The notes under the pieces were generated by a model. That model did no database searches, was not told the origin of the DNA, and worked only from the letters and a program-made list of their open reading frames with translations. A program made the position numbers and the translations under genes. DNA of 35,320 nt from JAMLHN01 sp035708745 (lineage in GTDB: Bacteria; Chloroflexota; Chloroflexia; Thermomicrobiales; UBA6265), in NCBI GenBank assembly GCA_035708745.1, contig DASTFJ010000078.1, positions 1-35,320 of the forward strand, written 5' to 3'. Within the stretch, counting starts at the first letter, position 1. Each line of letters starts with the position of its first letter. This document shows positions 7,850 through 15,975 of this stretch, in pieces.

Positions 7850-8800
7850 GTGAGCGCGACAACATATGAGCGCTGGCCCAGTCTGGTCTACGAGCAGTGG
7901 GCCGAAACGCTCGAAACCGTGCACATGTGGACGCAGATCGTCGGCAAGACCAAGCTCGCCAACTGCGCCTTTCTCAACCAGTGGTGGCAAGTCGGCTTTC
8001 ATCTCACCCCGGTTGGTCTGACCTCCGGTCAGATGGAGTCGGAACAGGGTCTCTTTGCCATCGATTTCGATTTCGTCGAACACCAGCTCATCCTGCGTGC
8101 CAGCTCGGGGCTGATGCGCAAGATCCCGCTCTACCAGCGCTCGGTCGCTGATTTCTACGAGGAGTATCTGCGCACCATCGCGCTGTTCGGCCTCATGCCG
8201 ATCAAACGGCCGCTTCCGGCCGAGGTGCCCGATCCGATTCCCTTTGCCGAGGACACCGTCCACGACGCCTACGATCGAGACGCGGTCAATCGCTGGTTCC
8301 GGGTGATGGCATCGACGGATGTGGTGTTGCAGCACTACCGCGCGCCATTTCGGGGCAAGAGCAGCCCGGTCCTGTTCTACTGGGGAAGCTTCGATCTCAA
8401 TATCGCGCGGTTCTGTGGGCGCGATGCCGACCCGCCCGAGGGGGCGCCCCGCTTCTTCCAGCTCGCCGAAAATCAGGAGAACGTTTCCTGCGGTTTCTGG
8501 CCGGGAAATGTCACCGCTTCAGGTCTCACGCTGGGCAAGGCGGCCTACTACTCGTACACCTATCCCGCGCCGGACGGTATCGCGTCGACGAAGATCGAAC
8601 CAGGAACCGCCGGTTGGGATCCCACCTTTGGTGAATTCCTCTTTCTCTACGACGACATGCGCGCCGAAGCCGATCCGGACGACGCGCTTCTGCAATTCTT
8701 CGAGTCGACCTATCTCGCCGGCGCCACCGGCGGCGGGTGGGATCTCGATCATCTCGAACAGCGGCATTTGCCAGAGGTGCAGCCAAGCCTGACGGCGTAG
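7850..8800 (+). CDS. DUF5996 family protein
   Basis: A 316-residue cytoplasmic protein. It has the characteristic DUF5996 opening TLETVHMWTQIVGKTKLANC with NQWWQVGFHLTPVGLTSG, then IDFDFVEHQLIL, SVADFYEEYL, PFAEDTVHDAYDRDAVNRWF, and SPVLFYWGSFDLNIARFCGR. The family is uncharacterised. Its C-terminal half often carries NVSCGFWPGN and a Tyr-rich GKAAYYSYTYPAP segment, as here. The start is GTG 7850-7852, 4 nt after the UBP-finger stop; the frame is open further upstream, but that stretch is antisense or out-of-frame to the finger. Context suggests a link with the zinc finger and perhaps RlmN, but no function can be assigned. Confidence 0.8.
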   Translation: MSATTYERWPSLVYEQWAETLETVHMWTQIVGKTKLANCAFLNQWWQVGFHLTPVGLTSGQMESEQGLFAIDFDFVEHQLILRASSGLMRKIPLYQRSVADFYEEYLRTIALFGLMPIKRPLPAEVPDPIPFAEDTVHDAYDRDAVNRWFRVMASTDVVLQHYRAPFRGKSSPVLFYWGSFDLNIARFCGRDADPPEGAPRFFQLAENQENVSCGFWPGNVTASGLTLGKAAYYSYTYPAPDGIASTKIEPGTAGWDPTFGEFLFLYDDMRAEADPDDALLQFFESTYLAGATGGGWDLDHLEQRHLPEVQPSLTA

Positions 8801-9181
8801 TGCAGCACCTTCCTGTCCAGTTGTGTCACATCCGTTGTTCGAACGCGGAGCATGGCGCGATTCTCACACCCCGGCGACCTGATGACCTTGGTCGAAATAT
8901 CGCGCTCGGTTCTGCCCGTCGAGGGTGAACCGCAATCCGGCATGTGCGAGCGGCCATGGGCATGCTCGCGAAATCGTTTCGGCATACCTGAAGAAACGAT
9001 GAAATCGGTTCTACCGAGCTAATAACATCCGCAATGACTGTGAACTATAGTCATCATTGTGTCTATACTGGGAACCGTGTGGAAGCTGTCATCAGGGCTA
9101 TGACCTCCTCCCCTCGCAGAATCGGACGCCGCGCTCGCTCGATCGAAGAATCAGGGCCGGCGGCTTAGAAAGGCAGACGTC
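8801..9181. promoter_or_regulatory. 381-nt non-coding region upstream of the cupredoxin gene
   Basis: No convincing gene is present. An 8-bp inverted repeat (8973-8980 with 8993-9000, ATCGTTTC/GAAACGAT) could be the end of the DUF5996 transcript but has no T-run. Farther on, ATGACT/AGTCAT (9034-9039 with 9049-9054) forms an operator-like dyad just before TATACT (9064-9069), a possible -10. A -35 is poor (TGAACT at 9041-9046, 17-nt spacer). AAAGG at 9169-9173 is the ribosome site for the next gene. Confidence 0.4.
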
Positions 9182-10171
9182 ATGATCCGATACGATCTGG
9201 GTGCCTCATCCCCACTCACCGAGGCGGTTCTCTCGCGGCGACGACTGATGAGATTCGCCGCCGGCGGTACGGTGCTCGGCCTGGGATGCAGCGCGTTGCT
9301 TGGCAACGGCCGCTTTGCGATGGCCCAGGGAACGCCGTCCGCCCCACTCGCCGACTATCCAGCTGTGTCGATTACTGCCGAAAAGGATGGAGATGGGTAC
9401 AAATTCGGGGTACCCGACAGCTTTCCCACCGGGTACGTGGCCGTCACACTCGTCAACAAGAGCGATGCCGATCACCACGCCATGTTCATGAAGATGAAAC
9501 CGGATGTCACCACGGACCAATTCATCGAAACGGCGAAGAGCGCACCGAATCCTGGAGCATTTGCTGGACTCGCCACGAGCATCGGCGGTCCTGCAAGCGT
9601 CAGTCCTGGACAACAGGCCACCGTGATCCTGAACCTGGAAGAGGGTCCCTACGTCCTCATCTGCGAGGTTCCGGGTCCCGACGGTACGCCGCATTACCAG
9701 ATGGGCATGCTCGAAGAGATCGAAGCCAAACCGGACGGTACCCCGGTCACGACTCCACCGGTCGCGGAGACGACGGTTGACCTGGTCGATTTTGCGTTCG
9801 AAGGACTGCCACCGACGCTTACCCCGGAGCAACACATCTGGGAGGTCAAGAACACAGGGGAAGAGCCGCACGAGATGGCCATCTTTCTACTCTCGCCCGG
9901 TGTTACCGCGGATGCGGCCCTCGCGATGTTGGCCGGGGAAGCGACAGGGGCCACCCCAGCGGCAGCCTCAGCGACACCAGGTGCACCGGCAGCCTCCGGA
10001 CCTCCGTTCATCGAGGTGGCCGGTGTTGCTCCCATGGATCCGGGCCAAACGGTTTGGCCGGTCCTGAATCTTGCGGCTGGGGACTACCTGACGGTCTGCT
10101 TCGTCCCTGACCCCGCGACCGGCAAGCCACACCTGGCGCTCGGTATGGTCGGCGATTTCACGGTCGCGTAG
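9182..10171 (+). CDS. Tat-exported protein with two cupredoxin-like domains
   Basis: A 329-residue protein. It starts with a twin-arginine-type signal (SRRRLMRFAAGGTVLGLGCS, residues 18-37), and cleavage probably follows AMAQ. Two homologous cupredoxin-like halves follow, residues ~60-180 and ~198-329. Each has the blue-copper ligand pattern: His98/99, Cys161, His171 and Met176 in the first; His230, Cys306, His317 and Met322 in the second (C-x9/10-H-x4-M). The halves are joined by a Pro/Thr linker, and the second has an Ala/Thr/Pro-rich insert (255-275). Two mononuclear copper sites and a role in extracytoplasmic electron transfer or copper handling are inferred. It stands alone between a long upstream region and a strong terminator. 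Confidence 0.7.
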   Translation: MIRYDLGASSPLTEAVLSRRRLMRFAAGGTVLGLGCSALLGNGRFAMAQGTPSAPLADYPAVSITAEKDGDGYKFGVPDSFPTGYVAVTLVNKSDADHHAMFMKMKPDVTTDQFIETAKSAPNPGAFAGLATSIGGPASVSPGQQATVILNLEEGPYVLICEVPGPDGTPHYQMGMLEEIEAKPDGTPVTTPPVAETTVDLVDFAFEGLPPTLTPEQHIWEVKNTGEEPHEMAIFLLSPGVTADAALAMLAGEATGATPAAASATPGAPAASGPPFIEVAGVAPMDPGQTVWPVLNLAAGDYLTVCFVPDPATGKPHLALGMVGDFTVA

Positions 10172-10222
10172 ACGCTAACCCCACCTGAGCAGAGGGGGGC
10201 GCACAACCGTCCTCATTTGAGA

Positions 10223-10252
10223 AACGCGTCGTGGTTTGCACCACGACGCGTT
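10223..10252. terminator. bidirectional intrinsic terminator
   Basis: A perfect 13-bp stem (10223-10235 with 10240-10252, AACGCGTCGTGGT and its complement) closes a TTGC loop between the cupredoxin gene and the convergent aminotransferase gene. Flanking TGAGA and TCTCA could lengthen it. There is no long T-run. Confidence 0.75.
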
Positions 10253-10281
10253 CGTCTCAGGACTCAAGGCCCCTGACCCAG

Positions 10282-11670
10282 CTACGCGGTGAGGTCGTGC
10301 GCCATTTCTTCGAACATCGTGATGTATTTGTCAGCGTCTTCGACCGAGTGCTGCACCGAGAGGGTCCATTCCTCTTCGCGCCCGGGAGTCATAAAGATCT
10401 CGCGGTTCATGGCGTAGAGCCAGGCCAGCTCGGTGAGCTCGCCGTGCAGATTCTCCATAAACGACTCATAGTCGGTGATCTTCTGCTCGCTGAAGGTGAC
10501 GCAGCCCTTGGAACTGATGCCGACCGTGTAGCCCGGCAGGTTGTATTTCTCCAGAATCGCGTCGCAGCCCTTCATCAGATGGTCGTTGAGCATGTTCAGA
10601 TGCGCGTAGGCCTCGTCGGTCAGCACGTGCTCGATGCTGGCGCGCGCGGCGGCCATCGTCAGCGGATTGCCGTTGTAGGTGCCGACCTGGTAGACATCGC
10701 CGTTGAGCACCACTTCCATGACCTCCTCGGTCGCGCCGATACCGCCGCAGGGAAGACCACCACCGAGCGCCTTCGCCAGGGTGACCATATCGGGTGAGAG
10801 TCCGAACTTCTCGGTCGCGCCGCCGGGCGCCACGGTCAGACCGGTTTTGACCTCGTCGACGATCCAGACGATGCCGTGTTTTTTGGTGATCTCGCGGACT
10901 GCATCGAGATAGCCCGGCTCGGGCAGGATGACGCCGAGGTTCATCATGGCCGCTTCCATGATGACGCAGGCCGGCAATCGTCCTTCTTCGGCCAGCCGCT
11001 CGATGCGCCGCTCCATCGCGCCGGCATCGTTGAAGGGCACCGCCACGGTCATATCGCTGACCACCTTGGGGATCCCTGCGCCGTACGGCAGCGACTGGAT
11101 GTCCTCCCGGTCCCCCAGATCGTCATACGGCACGCCGATGCAGACCATGGCGTAGTCGTGATGCCCGTGATAGGACCCAAGGATCTTCATGACGGTGTCG
11201 CGGCCGGTGTAGGCGCGCGCAATGCGGATGGCATCCATGGTCGCCTCGGTGCCGGAGTTCACATAGCGCCAGAGCGGCAGACCGAATCGCTCGGCCAGCG
11301 CCTCGCTGACCACGATCGAATCCTCGATCGGTGCGGCAAAATGGGTTCCCCTGGCAACCCGCTCGGCAACCGCCTTGACGATGGCCGGATGCGCGTGCCC
11401 CTGCACCATCGAGCCGAAACCGTTGTGGTAGTCGATCCTCTCATTTCCATCGACATCCCAGACCTTCGAGCCCTTGCCCTCTTCCAGATAGATCGGCCAC
11501 GGATCGCGCACCTGATAGGACGAAGGCACGCCGCCGGCCATGGTCTTCCTGGCGCGTTCATACATACGCCCGGACCCGGGGGTCGAGTCGTTCAACCGCT
11601 TCTCTTCCTTGGCAGTCAGCTCGGCGACCCGTTCCTTATCGATTTGCAATCCGGCTCCGACGACGGTCAT
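10282..11670 (-). CDS. class III PLP-dependent aminotransferase (glutamate-1-semialdehyde aminomutase-like)
   Basis: A 462-residue fold-type I PLP enzyme. The cofactor lysine is Lys300 in TLAKALGGG, Asp272 in WIVDEVKTGL contacts the pyridine nitrogen, and YVNSGTEATMDAIRIARAYT (136-155) is the cofactor phosphate and substrate region, with SYHGHHD after it. These are closest to the glutamate-1-semialdehyde aminomutase branch. The C-terminal half is not typical of HemL itself, so a different amine substrate is likely. ATG 11668-11670 was chosen because AGAGGA precedes it; the frame upstream is open but overlaps the divergent trmO promoter region. No haem genes lie nearby, so I leave it unnamed. 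Confidence 0.8.
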   Translation of the reverse strand: MTVVGAGLQIDKERVAELTAKEEKRLNDSTPGSGRMYERARKTMAGGVPSSYQVRDPWPIYLEEGKGSKVWDVDGNERIDYHNGFGSMVQGHAHPAIVKAVAERVARGTHFAAPIEDSIVVSEALAERFGLPLWRYVNSGTEATMDAIRIARAYTGRDTVMKILGSYHGHHDYAMVCIGVPYDDLGDREDIQSLPYGAGIPKVVSDMTVAVPFNDAGAMERRIERLAEEGRLPACVIMEAAMMNLGVILPEPGYLDAVREITKKHGIVWIVDEVKTGLTVAPGGATEKFGLSPDMVTLAKALGGGLPCGGIGATEEVMEVVLNGDVYQVGTYNGNPLTMAAARASIEHVLTDEAYAHLNMLNDHLMKGCDAILEKYNLPGYTVGISSKGCVTFSEQKITDYESFMENLHGELTELAWLYAMNREIFMTPGREEEWTLSVQHSVEDADKYITMFEEMAHDLTA

Positions 11671-11767
11671 GGCATTGTCCTCTGAAACGTATGATGACGG
11701 TTCGATTCGCTCCGGATTCTCGCACATGGTCGGATTTTCGGACCGCATTTTGGCGAAAGGCGCAACG

Positions 11768-12265
11768 ATGGCAAATGACAAGCGGTGGTTTCGGGTGCAG
11801 GCAATCGGCACGGTGCGGCGCCCCGGAACCGGCGAAACCCGGCGCGACGAGTTCTTCGATCCCTGGCAGGAATCGATCCTCGAAATCGACGAACGGTGGG
11901 CAGATGGGCTCATCGGCATCGAGGAGTTCAGTCATTTGGTCGTGCTCTTCTACCTCGATCGCGCCGAGCGCCGGCGCACTGCCGGCGAGCCGCGCCAGGC
12001 CGAGGATGTCCACGGTCTGACACCGGTCGGTTTCTTCTCGACCCGCACCCCCAAGCGACCGAACCCGATCGGCATCGCCTGCCCGAAGCTCGAACGGCGC
12101 GAAGGGAATCGTCTCATCGTGCACGGTATCGACGCATGGGATGGCACCCCCATTCTCGATATCAAGGGCTACTACCCCCGGGACGAGCAGCGGCCCGATG
12201 CAACGGTTCCCGGCTGGCTGGAGCTGCTCTGGTCGCGCCACGACGAGGAGCGCGGTCGATCCTGA
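11768..12265 (+). CDS. trmO: TrmO-like tRNA t6A37 N6-methyltransferase (TsaA/YaeB family)
   Basis: A 165-residue protein of the TsaA/VirR beta-barrel fold. It opens FRVQAIGTVRRP and has FDPWQESILEIDERW, IEEFSHLVVLFYLDR, and the signature TRTPKRPNPIG, followed by GIACPKLERREGNRLIVHG and DIKGYYPRDE. TrmO methylates N6 of t6A37 in tRNA-Thr using S-adenosylmethionine. The length matches the core domain; the E. coli C-terminal extension is absent. GAAAGGCGC lies before ATG 11768. It is divergent from the class III aminotransferase and 47 nt upstream of the RibD-C-like gene. Related YaeB proteins of unknown specificity are the alternative. Confidence 0.82.
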   Translation: MANDKRWFRVQAIGTVRRPGTGETRRDEFFDPWQESILEIDERWADGLIGIEEFSHLVVLFYLDRAERRRTAGEPRQAEDVHGLTPVGFFSTRTPKRPNPIGIACPKLERREGNRLIVHGIDAWDGTPILDIKGYYPRDEQRPDATVPGWLELLWSRHDEERGRS

Positions 12266-12312
12266 GTATCCCCAAGCGACGATCACTAAACGACAGACTG
12301 CGAGGAGGAACG

Positions 12313-12864
12313 ATGGCACGGGTGATCGCGGGAATGGTGATGTCGCTCGATGGTTTCGTCAGCGACCGAAATGGCGATCTGAGCCGCCTCTATCCCGATT
12401 TCGCGGCAATGCGGGAGTCGGCGGCGGTGCAGGAGGCCATCGAGTCGACCGGCGCGGTGGTGATGGGCCGCCGGTCCTACGAGATGGGCGACGACTACTC
12501 CGGCTACGAATTCCAGGCGCCGATCTTTGTGCTAACCCACGAACCCCCGGCCGAACCGGCGAAGGGGCAAAACGGCCAGCTCTCTTTCACCTTCGTCACC
12601 GACGGCATCGAGCGCGCTATTGCGCTTGCCAAAGCAGCAGCCGCCGAAAAGGACGTCACCATAGTCGGCGGGCCAGACACGATCCGGCAGGCGCTCGCCG
12701 CCGGGTTGGTCGATGAGCTCCATATCGACGTACGCGCCGTGTTGCTGGGCGACGGGCTGCTGCTGTTCGACCGAACCGATCGGTCGCCCATCGAGCTCGA
12801 GCTTATCGAGACGACCCAATCACCCGGCATTACGCATCTATGTTATCGGGTACTTCCCGCATAG
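12313..12864 (+). CDS. RibD C-terminal / dihydrofolate-reductase-like protein
   Basis: A 183-residue stand-alone reductase domain of the RibD_C family. MVMSLDGFVSDRNGD (8-22) is the N-terminal pterin/pyrimidine site, GAVVMGRRSYEMG follows, and DVTIVGGPDTIRQALAAGLVDEL is the NADPH-binding loop; LHIDVRAVLLGDGLLLFD closes the fold. Such proteins are annotated as dihydrofolate reductase family members but often have other or unknown substrates. GAGGAGG (12302-12308) fixes the ATG at 12313. The 3' end overlaps the end of the convergent HNH gene by 35 nt. Confidence 0.85.
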   Translation: MARVIAGMVMSLDGFVSDRNGDLSRLYPDFAAMRESAAVQEAIESTGAVVMGRRSYEMGDDYSGYEFQAPIFVLTHEPPAEPAKGQNGQLSFTFVTDGIERAIALAKAAAAEKDVTIVGGPDTIRQALAAGLVDELHIDVRAVLLGDGLLLFDRTDRSPIELELIETTQSPGITHLCYRVLPA

Positions 12865-13057
12865 ACGCCGGCTCCTGCTCTACCCGGTGCAAACGCTCGT
12901 GGCACGCCTCGCAAAGGGTCGTGAGATTGGCTGGATCGTTGCTGCCATCCAGGCTGCGCGGCACGACATGATGCACGTGCAAATGCTCGGCCGCTCCGCA
13001 GACCGTGCAGCGATACCTATCTCGTTTCAGAACCAGGCGACGTGTCGCGCGGGCCAA
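12830..13057 (-). CDS. small HNH endonuclease-like protein
   Basis: A 75-residue HNH domain. It has a CxxC zinc pair (RDRYRCTVCG), the HVHHVVPRSLDG metal-binding beta-alpha motif, NDPANLTTLCEACHERLH as the second CxxC plus His, and nothing else. This is the McrA-type HNH core; members include restriction nucleases, intron and toxin nucleases, and orphan chromosomal proteins. No partner methylase, toxin delivery domain or mobile element is visible. Its last 35 nt overlap antisense with the 3' end of the RibD-C-like gene. The start ATG at 13055-13057 has no strong ribosome site. A dispersed repeat (13063-13095) lies immediately upstream. Confidence 0.75.
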   Translation of the reverse strand: MARATRRLVLKRDRYRCTVCGAAEHLHVHHVVPRSLDGSNDPANLTTLCEACHERLHRVEQEPASMREVPDNIDA

Positions 13058-13062
13058 GGCAC

Positions 13063-13095
13063 TGTCATTCTGAGCAAAGCGAAGAATCTCTCTCG
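13063..13095 (+). repeat. dispersed CGTCATCCCGA-type repeat, copy C
   Basis: TGTCATTCTGAGCAAAGCGA followed by AGAATCTCTCTCG, in the gap between the HNH gene start and the LLM gene end. It aligns to the copies at 4231 and 21191 (GTCATyCyGAGCxxAGy) but is the most diverged of the three. Confidence 0.65.
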
Positions 13096-13104
13096 TCGGC
13101 GGTG

Positions 13105-14028
13105 CTATCCCCGATCCAGAATATCCAGCACCGGCGCCAGCTTTTCGATCCCCTCGACCGTGCAGGGATCGGGATAGAACTGCACGTGGCTCACGCCGAT
13201 CTCGACATAGCGCATGAGCTCATCCGCGATCTCCTGGGGGGTACCCGTCAGCGAGGGTACGTTCTGCCCGGGGCGGCCGTAGGCGCCGTCGAAATCGACC
13301 ATGATCGCCGCACTGCGCTCCAGCGTCTTCGGGTCGCGCCCGACCGCTTCGCAGATCGCGTCCATCTTGTCCATGAGCGGTTTGGTCGTCTCGGCGCGGT
13401 TGCCGGACACTGCCGACCAGATATTCCAGTGGTCGGCATGTTGTGCCGTCAGGGTCATCATGCGCTCGCCGTGGAAGGTGCCGACCATGATGGGCATCCC
13501 CTCTGGCCGCGGGCCACGCGGTCGCAGCTCGCAGTCTTTCGCGGAGTAATACTCACCCTCGAAATCGACATGCCCGGTCCGAATCAGCGAGGTGATGATG
13601 GTCAGGGCTTCCTCGAATCGGCTGGCGCGGTGATCGAAGGGAAAGCCGAAGGCCTCGTATTCCGGTTGCGCCCAGCCAGAGCCAATCCCGAGAATCAGAC
13701 GGCCATTGCTGATCTCGTCGACCGTTTCAGCGATCTTGGCGGTGAGTGCCGGATTGCGGTAACTGGTGCAGGAGACGAAGGGACCGAGCTCGATCCGGTT
13801 GGTGCAGGCGGCAAAGGCCGCCAGCATCGACCACGCTTCCCAGGCGCCCTGCGGCTCATTCCCCGGCACCTTCATCAGCAGGTGATCGCAAAACCAGACC
13901 GAATCGAAGCCGAGCTCCTCGGTCTTGCGTGTCATTGCAAGCTGGTCGTTCCAACCCGCGGTCGCCCCCGCCATCTCGCGCTCCGATTCGGGGAGCATGA
14001 TGCCGACTTTGATGGGTCGCTTGCCCAT
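13105..14028 (-). CDS. LLM class F420-dependent oxidoreductase
   Basis: A 307-residue luciferase-like monooxygenase-fold protein (TIM barrel). It opens KVGIMLPESER, followed by KTEELGFDSVWFCDHLLMKV, TNRIELGPFVSCTSYRNPALTAK, GRLILGIGSGWAQPEYEAFGFPF and LRPRGPRPEGMPIMVG. The GIGSGW motif and the His-containing first strand are typical of F420-binding or flavin-binding members. No substrate can be assigned. It is a close paralogue of the gene at 14203 and, with that gene, forms the end of a leftward run behind the ABC transporters. AGGAG lies 11 nt before ATG 14026-14028. Confidence 0.85.
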   Translation of the reverse strand: MGKRPIKVGIMLPESEREMAGATAGWNDQLAMTRKTEELGFDSVWFCDHLLMKVPGNEPQGAWEAWSMLAAFAACTNRIELGPFVSCTSYRNPALTAKIAETVDEISNGRLILGIGSGWAQPEYEAFGFPFDHRASRFEEALTIITSLIRTGHVDFEGEYYSAKDCELRPRGPRPEGMPIMVGTFHGERMMTLTAQHADHWNIWSAVSGNRAETTKPLMDKMDAICEAVGRDPKTLERSAAIMVDFDGAYGRPGQNVPSLTGTPQEIADELMRYVEIGVSHVQFYPDPCTVEGIEKLAPVLDILDRG

Positions 14029-14064
14029 AGGTTATCCAACTCCTTCGTCTGCTCGGTCTTGATG

Positions 14065-14081
14065 GAGGGCTCTGTGCCCTC
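14065..14081. repeat. small hairpin with TCTGT loop
   Basis: GAGGGC and GCCCTC form a perfect 6-bp stem around TCTGT, between the two LLM genes. It resembles the hairpins at 14133 and 26066. No T-run follows. Confidence 0.55.
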
Positions 14082-14132
14082 TCGCGTCGATCGGTCTGTG
14101 GTTTCGATCTGGACATTCGTGTGACGAGACCA

Positions 14133-14153
14133 GGGCAACCACAGGGGTTGCCC
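14133..14153. repeat. small hairpin with ACAGG/CCTGT loop
   Basis: GGGCAACC and GGTTGCCC form a perfect 8-bp stem around ACAGG (CCTGT on the other strand), 50 nt past the stop of the LLM gene at 14203. It could end that transcript, but the dispersed similarity to two other hairpins suggests a repeat element. Confidence 0.6.
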
Positions 14154-14202
14154 CTACCGATGCGCGGCCAAACTTGTCCCGGAACCGTCCAGGCACACCA
14201 TT

Positions 14203-15162
14203 CTACGAGCGATCGAGGATGTCGATGACTTTGCTGAATTCCTCGATCTTGGCCGGGTTGCACGGATCGAGACCGGCCACCCAATGGCGCAGCCCGATCT
14301 CACGGAAAGCCGCGATCTGCTCGGCGAGTTGTTCGGGATTTCCCTCCATCGCGTTCTTACGGCGTCCCAGGTACCCGGGCAACGCGACATTGCTGCCCGA
14401 GGTGCGGATCATCGTGTTCGGATCGCGTCCCACGTCCTCGCAGGCGGCGTCGAGATCCGCCAAACGCGGTAAGACGGTGGATGGGTCGTGATGCCAATCC
14501 GAATTCCAGGCGTCGGCAAATCGCGCCGCCAGCCGCATCATCTTCGGCCCATTGGTGCCGACCAGGATCGGCGGACCGCCCTCCGCACGGCGCGGTCCAC
14601 CGGGCAGATTCAATGCCTCGGTCGCGGAAAAGAACTCGCCTTCATAGTCGGCCTGGCCGGTGCGCAGCAGCGGATTGATGATCGAAATACTGTCCCGGAA
14701 ACGGCCATAACGGTGATCCCAGGGTAGATGGAACATCTGGTATTCCGGTCGATGCCAACCGGCGCCGACACCGAGGATGAACCGGCCATCGCTGATCTCG
14801 TCGAGGTTTTCGGCCATCTTGGCGACGATGCCCGGATTGCGCCAGCCGAGACAGGTCACCAGCACGCCGATGGAGACGCGCGGCACCTGCGCCGCCACCG
14901 CGGCGATCGTGGTGAACGCCTCCCAAATGCCCTGCGGCGTCCAGTTGTTCGCCTCGTGCCGGAAGATGAAATGGTCGGGCATCCAGACGCCGTCGAAGCC
15001 ACAGGCTTCGACCGTCTGCGCCATCTCCAGGATGTCCTTGAAGCGCGGTTGCCCGCCGAAGGCGCCGCCGTCGAGCAATGGCAACATAACGCCGATGCCC
15101 ATCGGCCGGGTCGTTTCGGGCCACCGCCCCAGTGGCGCGGGGGAATTGACAGGCTCCGTCAT
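14203..15162 (-). CDS. LLM class F420-dependent oxidoreductase
   Basis: A 319-residue protein of the same LLM family as its downstream neighbour. MGIGVMLPLLDGGAFGG, MAQTVEACGFDGVWMPDHF, VPRVSIGVLVTCLGWRNPGI, GRFILGVGAGWHRPEYQMF and LPGGPRRAEGGPPILVG line up with the paralogue at 13105. F420 or flavin cofactor is inferred. ATG 15160-15162 is preceded by AGAGGA, while the longer open frame has no ribosome site. It lies 46 nt after the ABC-2 permease, so it may be cotranscribed with the transporter genes. The spacer to the next LLM gene (174 nt) holds two hairpins, which makes a separate transcript for that gene possible. Confidence 0.85.
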   Translation of the reverse strand: MTEPVNSPAPLGRWPETTRPMGIGVMLPLLDGGAFGGQPRFKDILEMAQTVEACGFDGVWMPDHFIFRHEANNWTPQGIWEAFTTIAAVAAQVPRVSIGVLVTCLGWRNPGIVAKMAENLDEISDGRFILGVGAGWHRPEYQMFHLPWDHRYGRFRDSISIINPLLRTGQADYEGEFFSATEALNLPGGPRRAEGGPPILVGTNGPKMMRLAARFADAWNSDWHHDPSTVLPRLADLDAACEDVGRDPNTMIRTSGSNVALPGYLGRRKNAMEGNPEQLAEQIAAFREIGLRHWVAGLDPCNPAKIEEFSKVIDILDRS

Positions 15163-15208
15163 TGCGGTCCTCTCTGCTGAATCGGTCGCACGATTGGCGG
15201 AAGTTTCC

Positions 15209-15967
15209 TTATTCGAGATCCAGATTGCGTAAGCGCCAGGTCGAGATGAGCACCGCGATGACAGTAACCACGCCAATCACGATGAACGAGGCCACCACCC
15301 CGGTTGCGCCTTTGAGCGCGATATCGGAATCGTCCGCCATACCCACCAGGATCGACTCGGTGTAGTGCCGGATCGATGCGATCTTGAGTCCGGTCAGATA
15401 TCGGCCCAGCAGACTCTCCCACACCAGCGCATAGACGATCCCAACCAGCAATGCTCGCGATACGAACAAGCTGACCAACAGGAAAACCGCGCTGTAGGCC
15501 ACGATGCCAGCAACCGCGCTGGCCAGCAGCGCCCACAAGAACTGCAAGCTGTCGGACTTGCCCGCATCGCCCCGGAAGACGATGACGTAGGTGGCGATCA
15601 ACCCGGCCAGAATGATCGGAATGCAAACCACCAGGGTCGCCAGGAGCTTTTCGACGACGATCCGCAGCCGCCCGATCGGCTTCAGGGTCAAATACGGCAA
15701 TGTGGAGTCTTCGATCTCATTGCCGAGCGCACCCGTCGCCAGGATCAACACCATGATCGGCAGAAGAGTCGCGATCACCAGCGGCCGGTAGATATTCTCA
15801 CTCAGGAAATAAGCCGGCGGATTATCTCCTGTATCGAACCAGTAGATCATGCCGAAGAGCGCCGGCAGGAAGGCCAGCACAGTCACGACAAAGACCGACT
15901 TCCCGCCAAAGAACTGGCGGATCGTCAGCATGAACACCGGAAGTGGACGCCAGAGCGCGGTTGCCAT
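15209..15967 (-). CDS. ABC-2 type transporter permease
   Basis: A 252-residue membrane protein with six predicted helices (first at about residues 25-45, last VVASFIVIGVVTVIAVLIST). LATGALGNEIEDSTLPYLTLKP, then IGRLRIVVEKLLA, is the ABC-2 pattern of an acidic loop followed by the 'PIxRxxxxxxK' coupling segment. It begins 8 nt after the stop of the ATPase gene at 15976 and ends the four-gene transporter group. It presumably pairs with that ATPase to move a lipid, drug or peptide across the membrane. The substrate is unknown. Confidence 0.8.
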   Translation of the reverse strand: MATALWRPLPVFMLTIRQFFGGKSVFVVTVLAFLPALFGMIYWFDTGDNPPAYFLSENIYRPLVIATLLPIMVLILATGALGNEIEDSTLPYLTLKPIGRLRIVVEKLLATLVVCIPIILAGLIATYVIVFRGDAGKSDSLQFLWALLASAVAGIVAYSAVFLLVSLFVSRALLVGIVYALVWESLLGRYLTGLKIASIRHYTESILVGMADDSDIALKGATGVVASFIVIGVVTVIAVLISTWRLRNLDLE

Positions 15968-15975
15968 CGTCGTTC

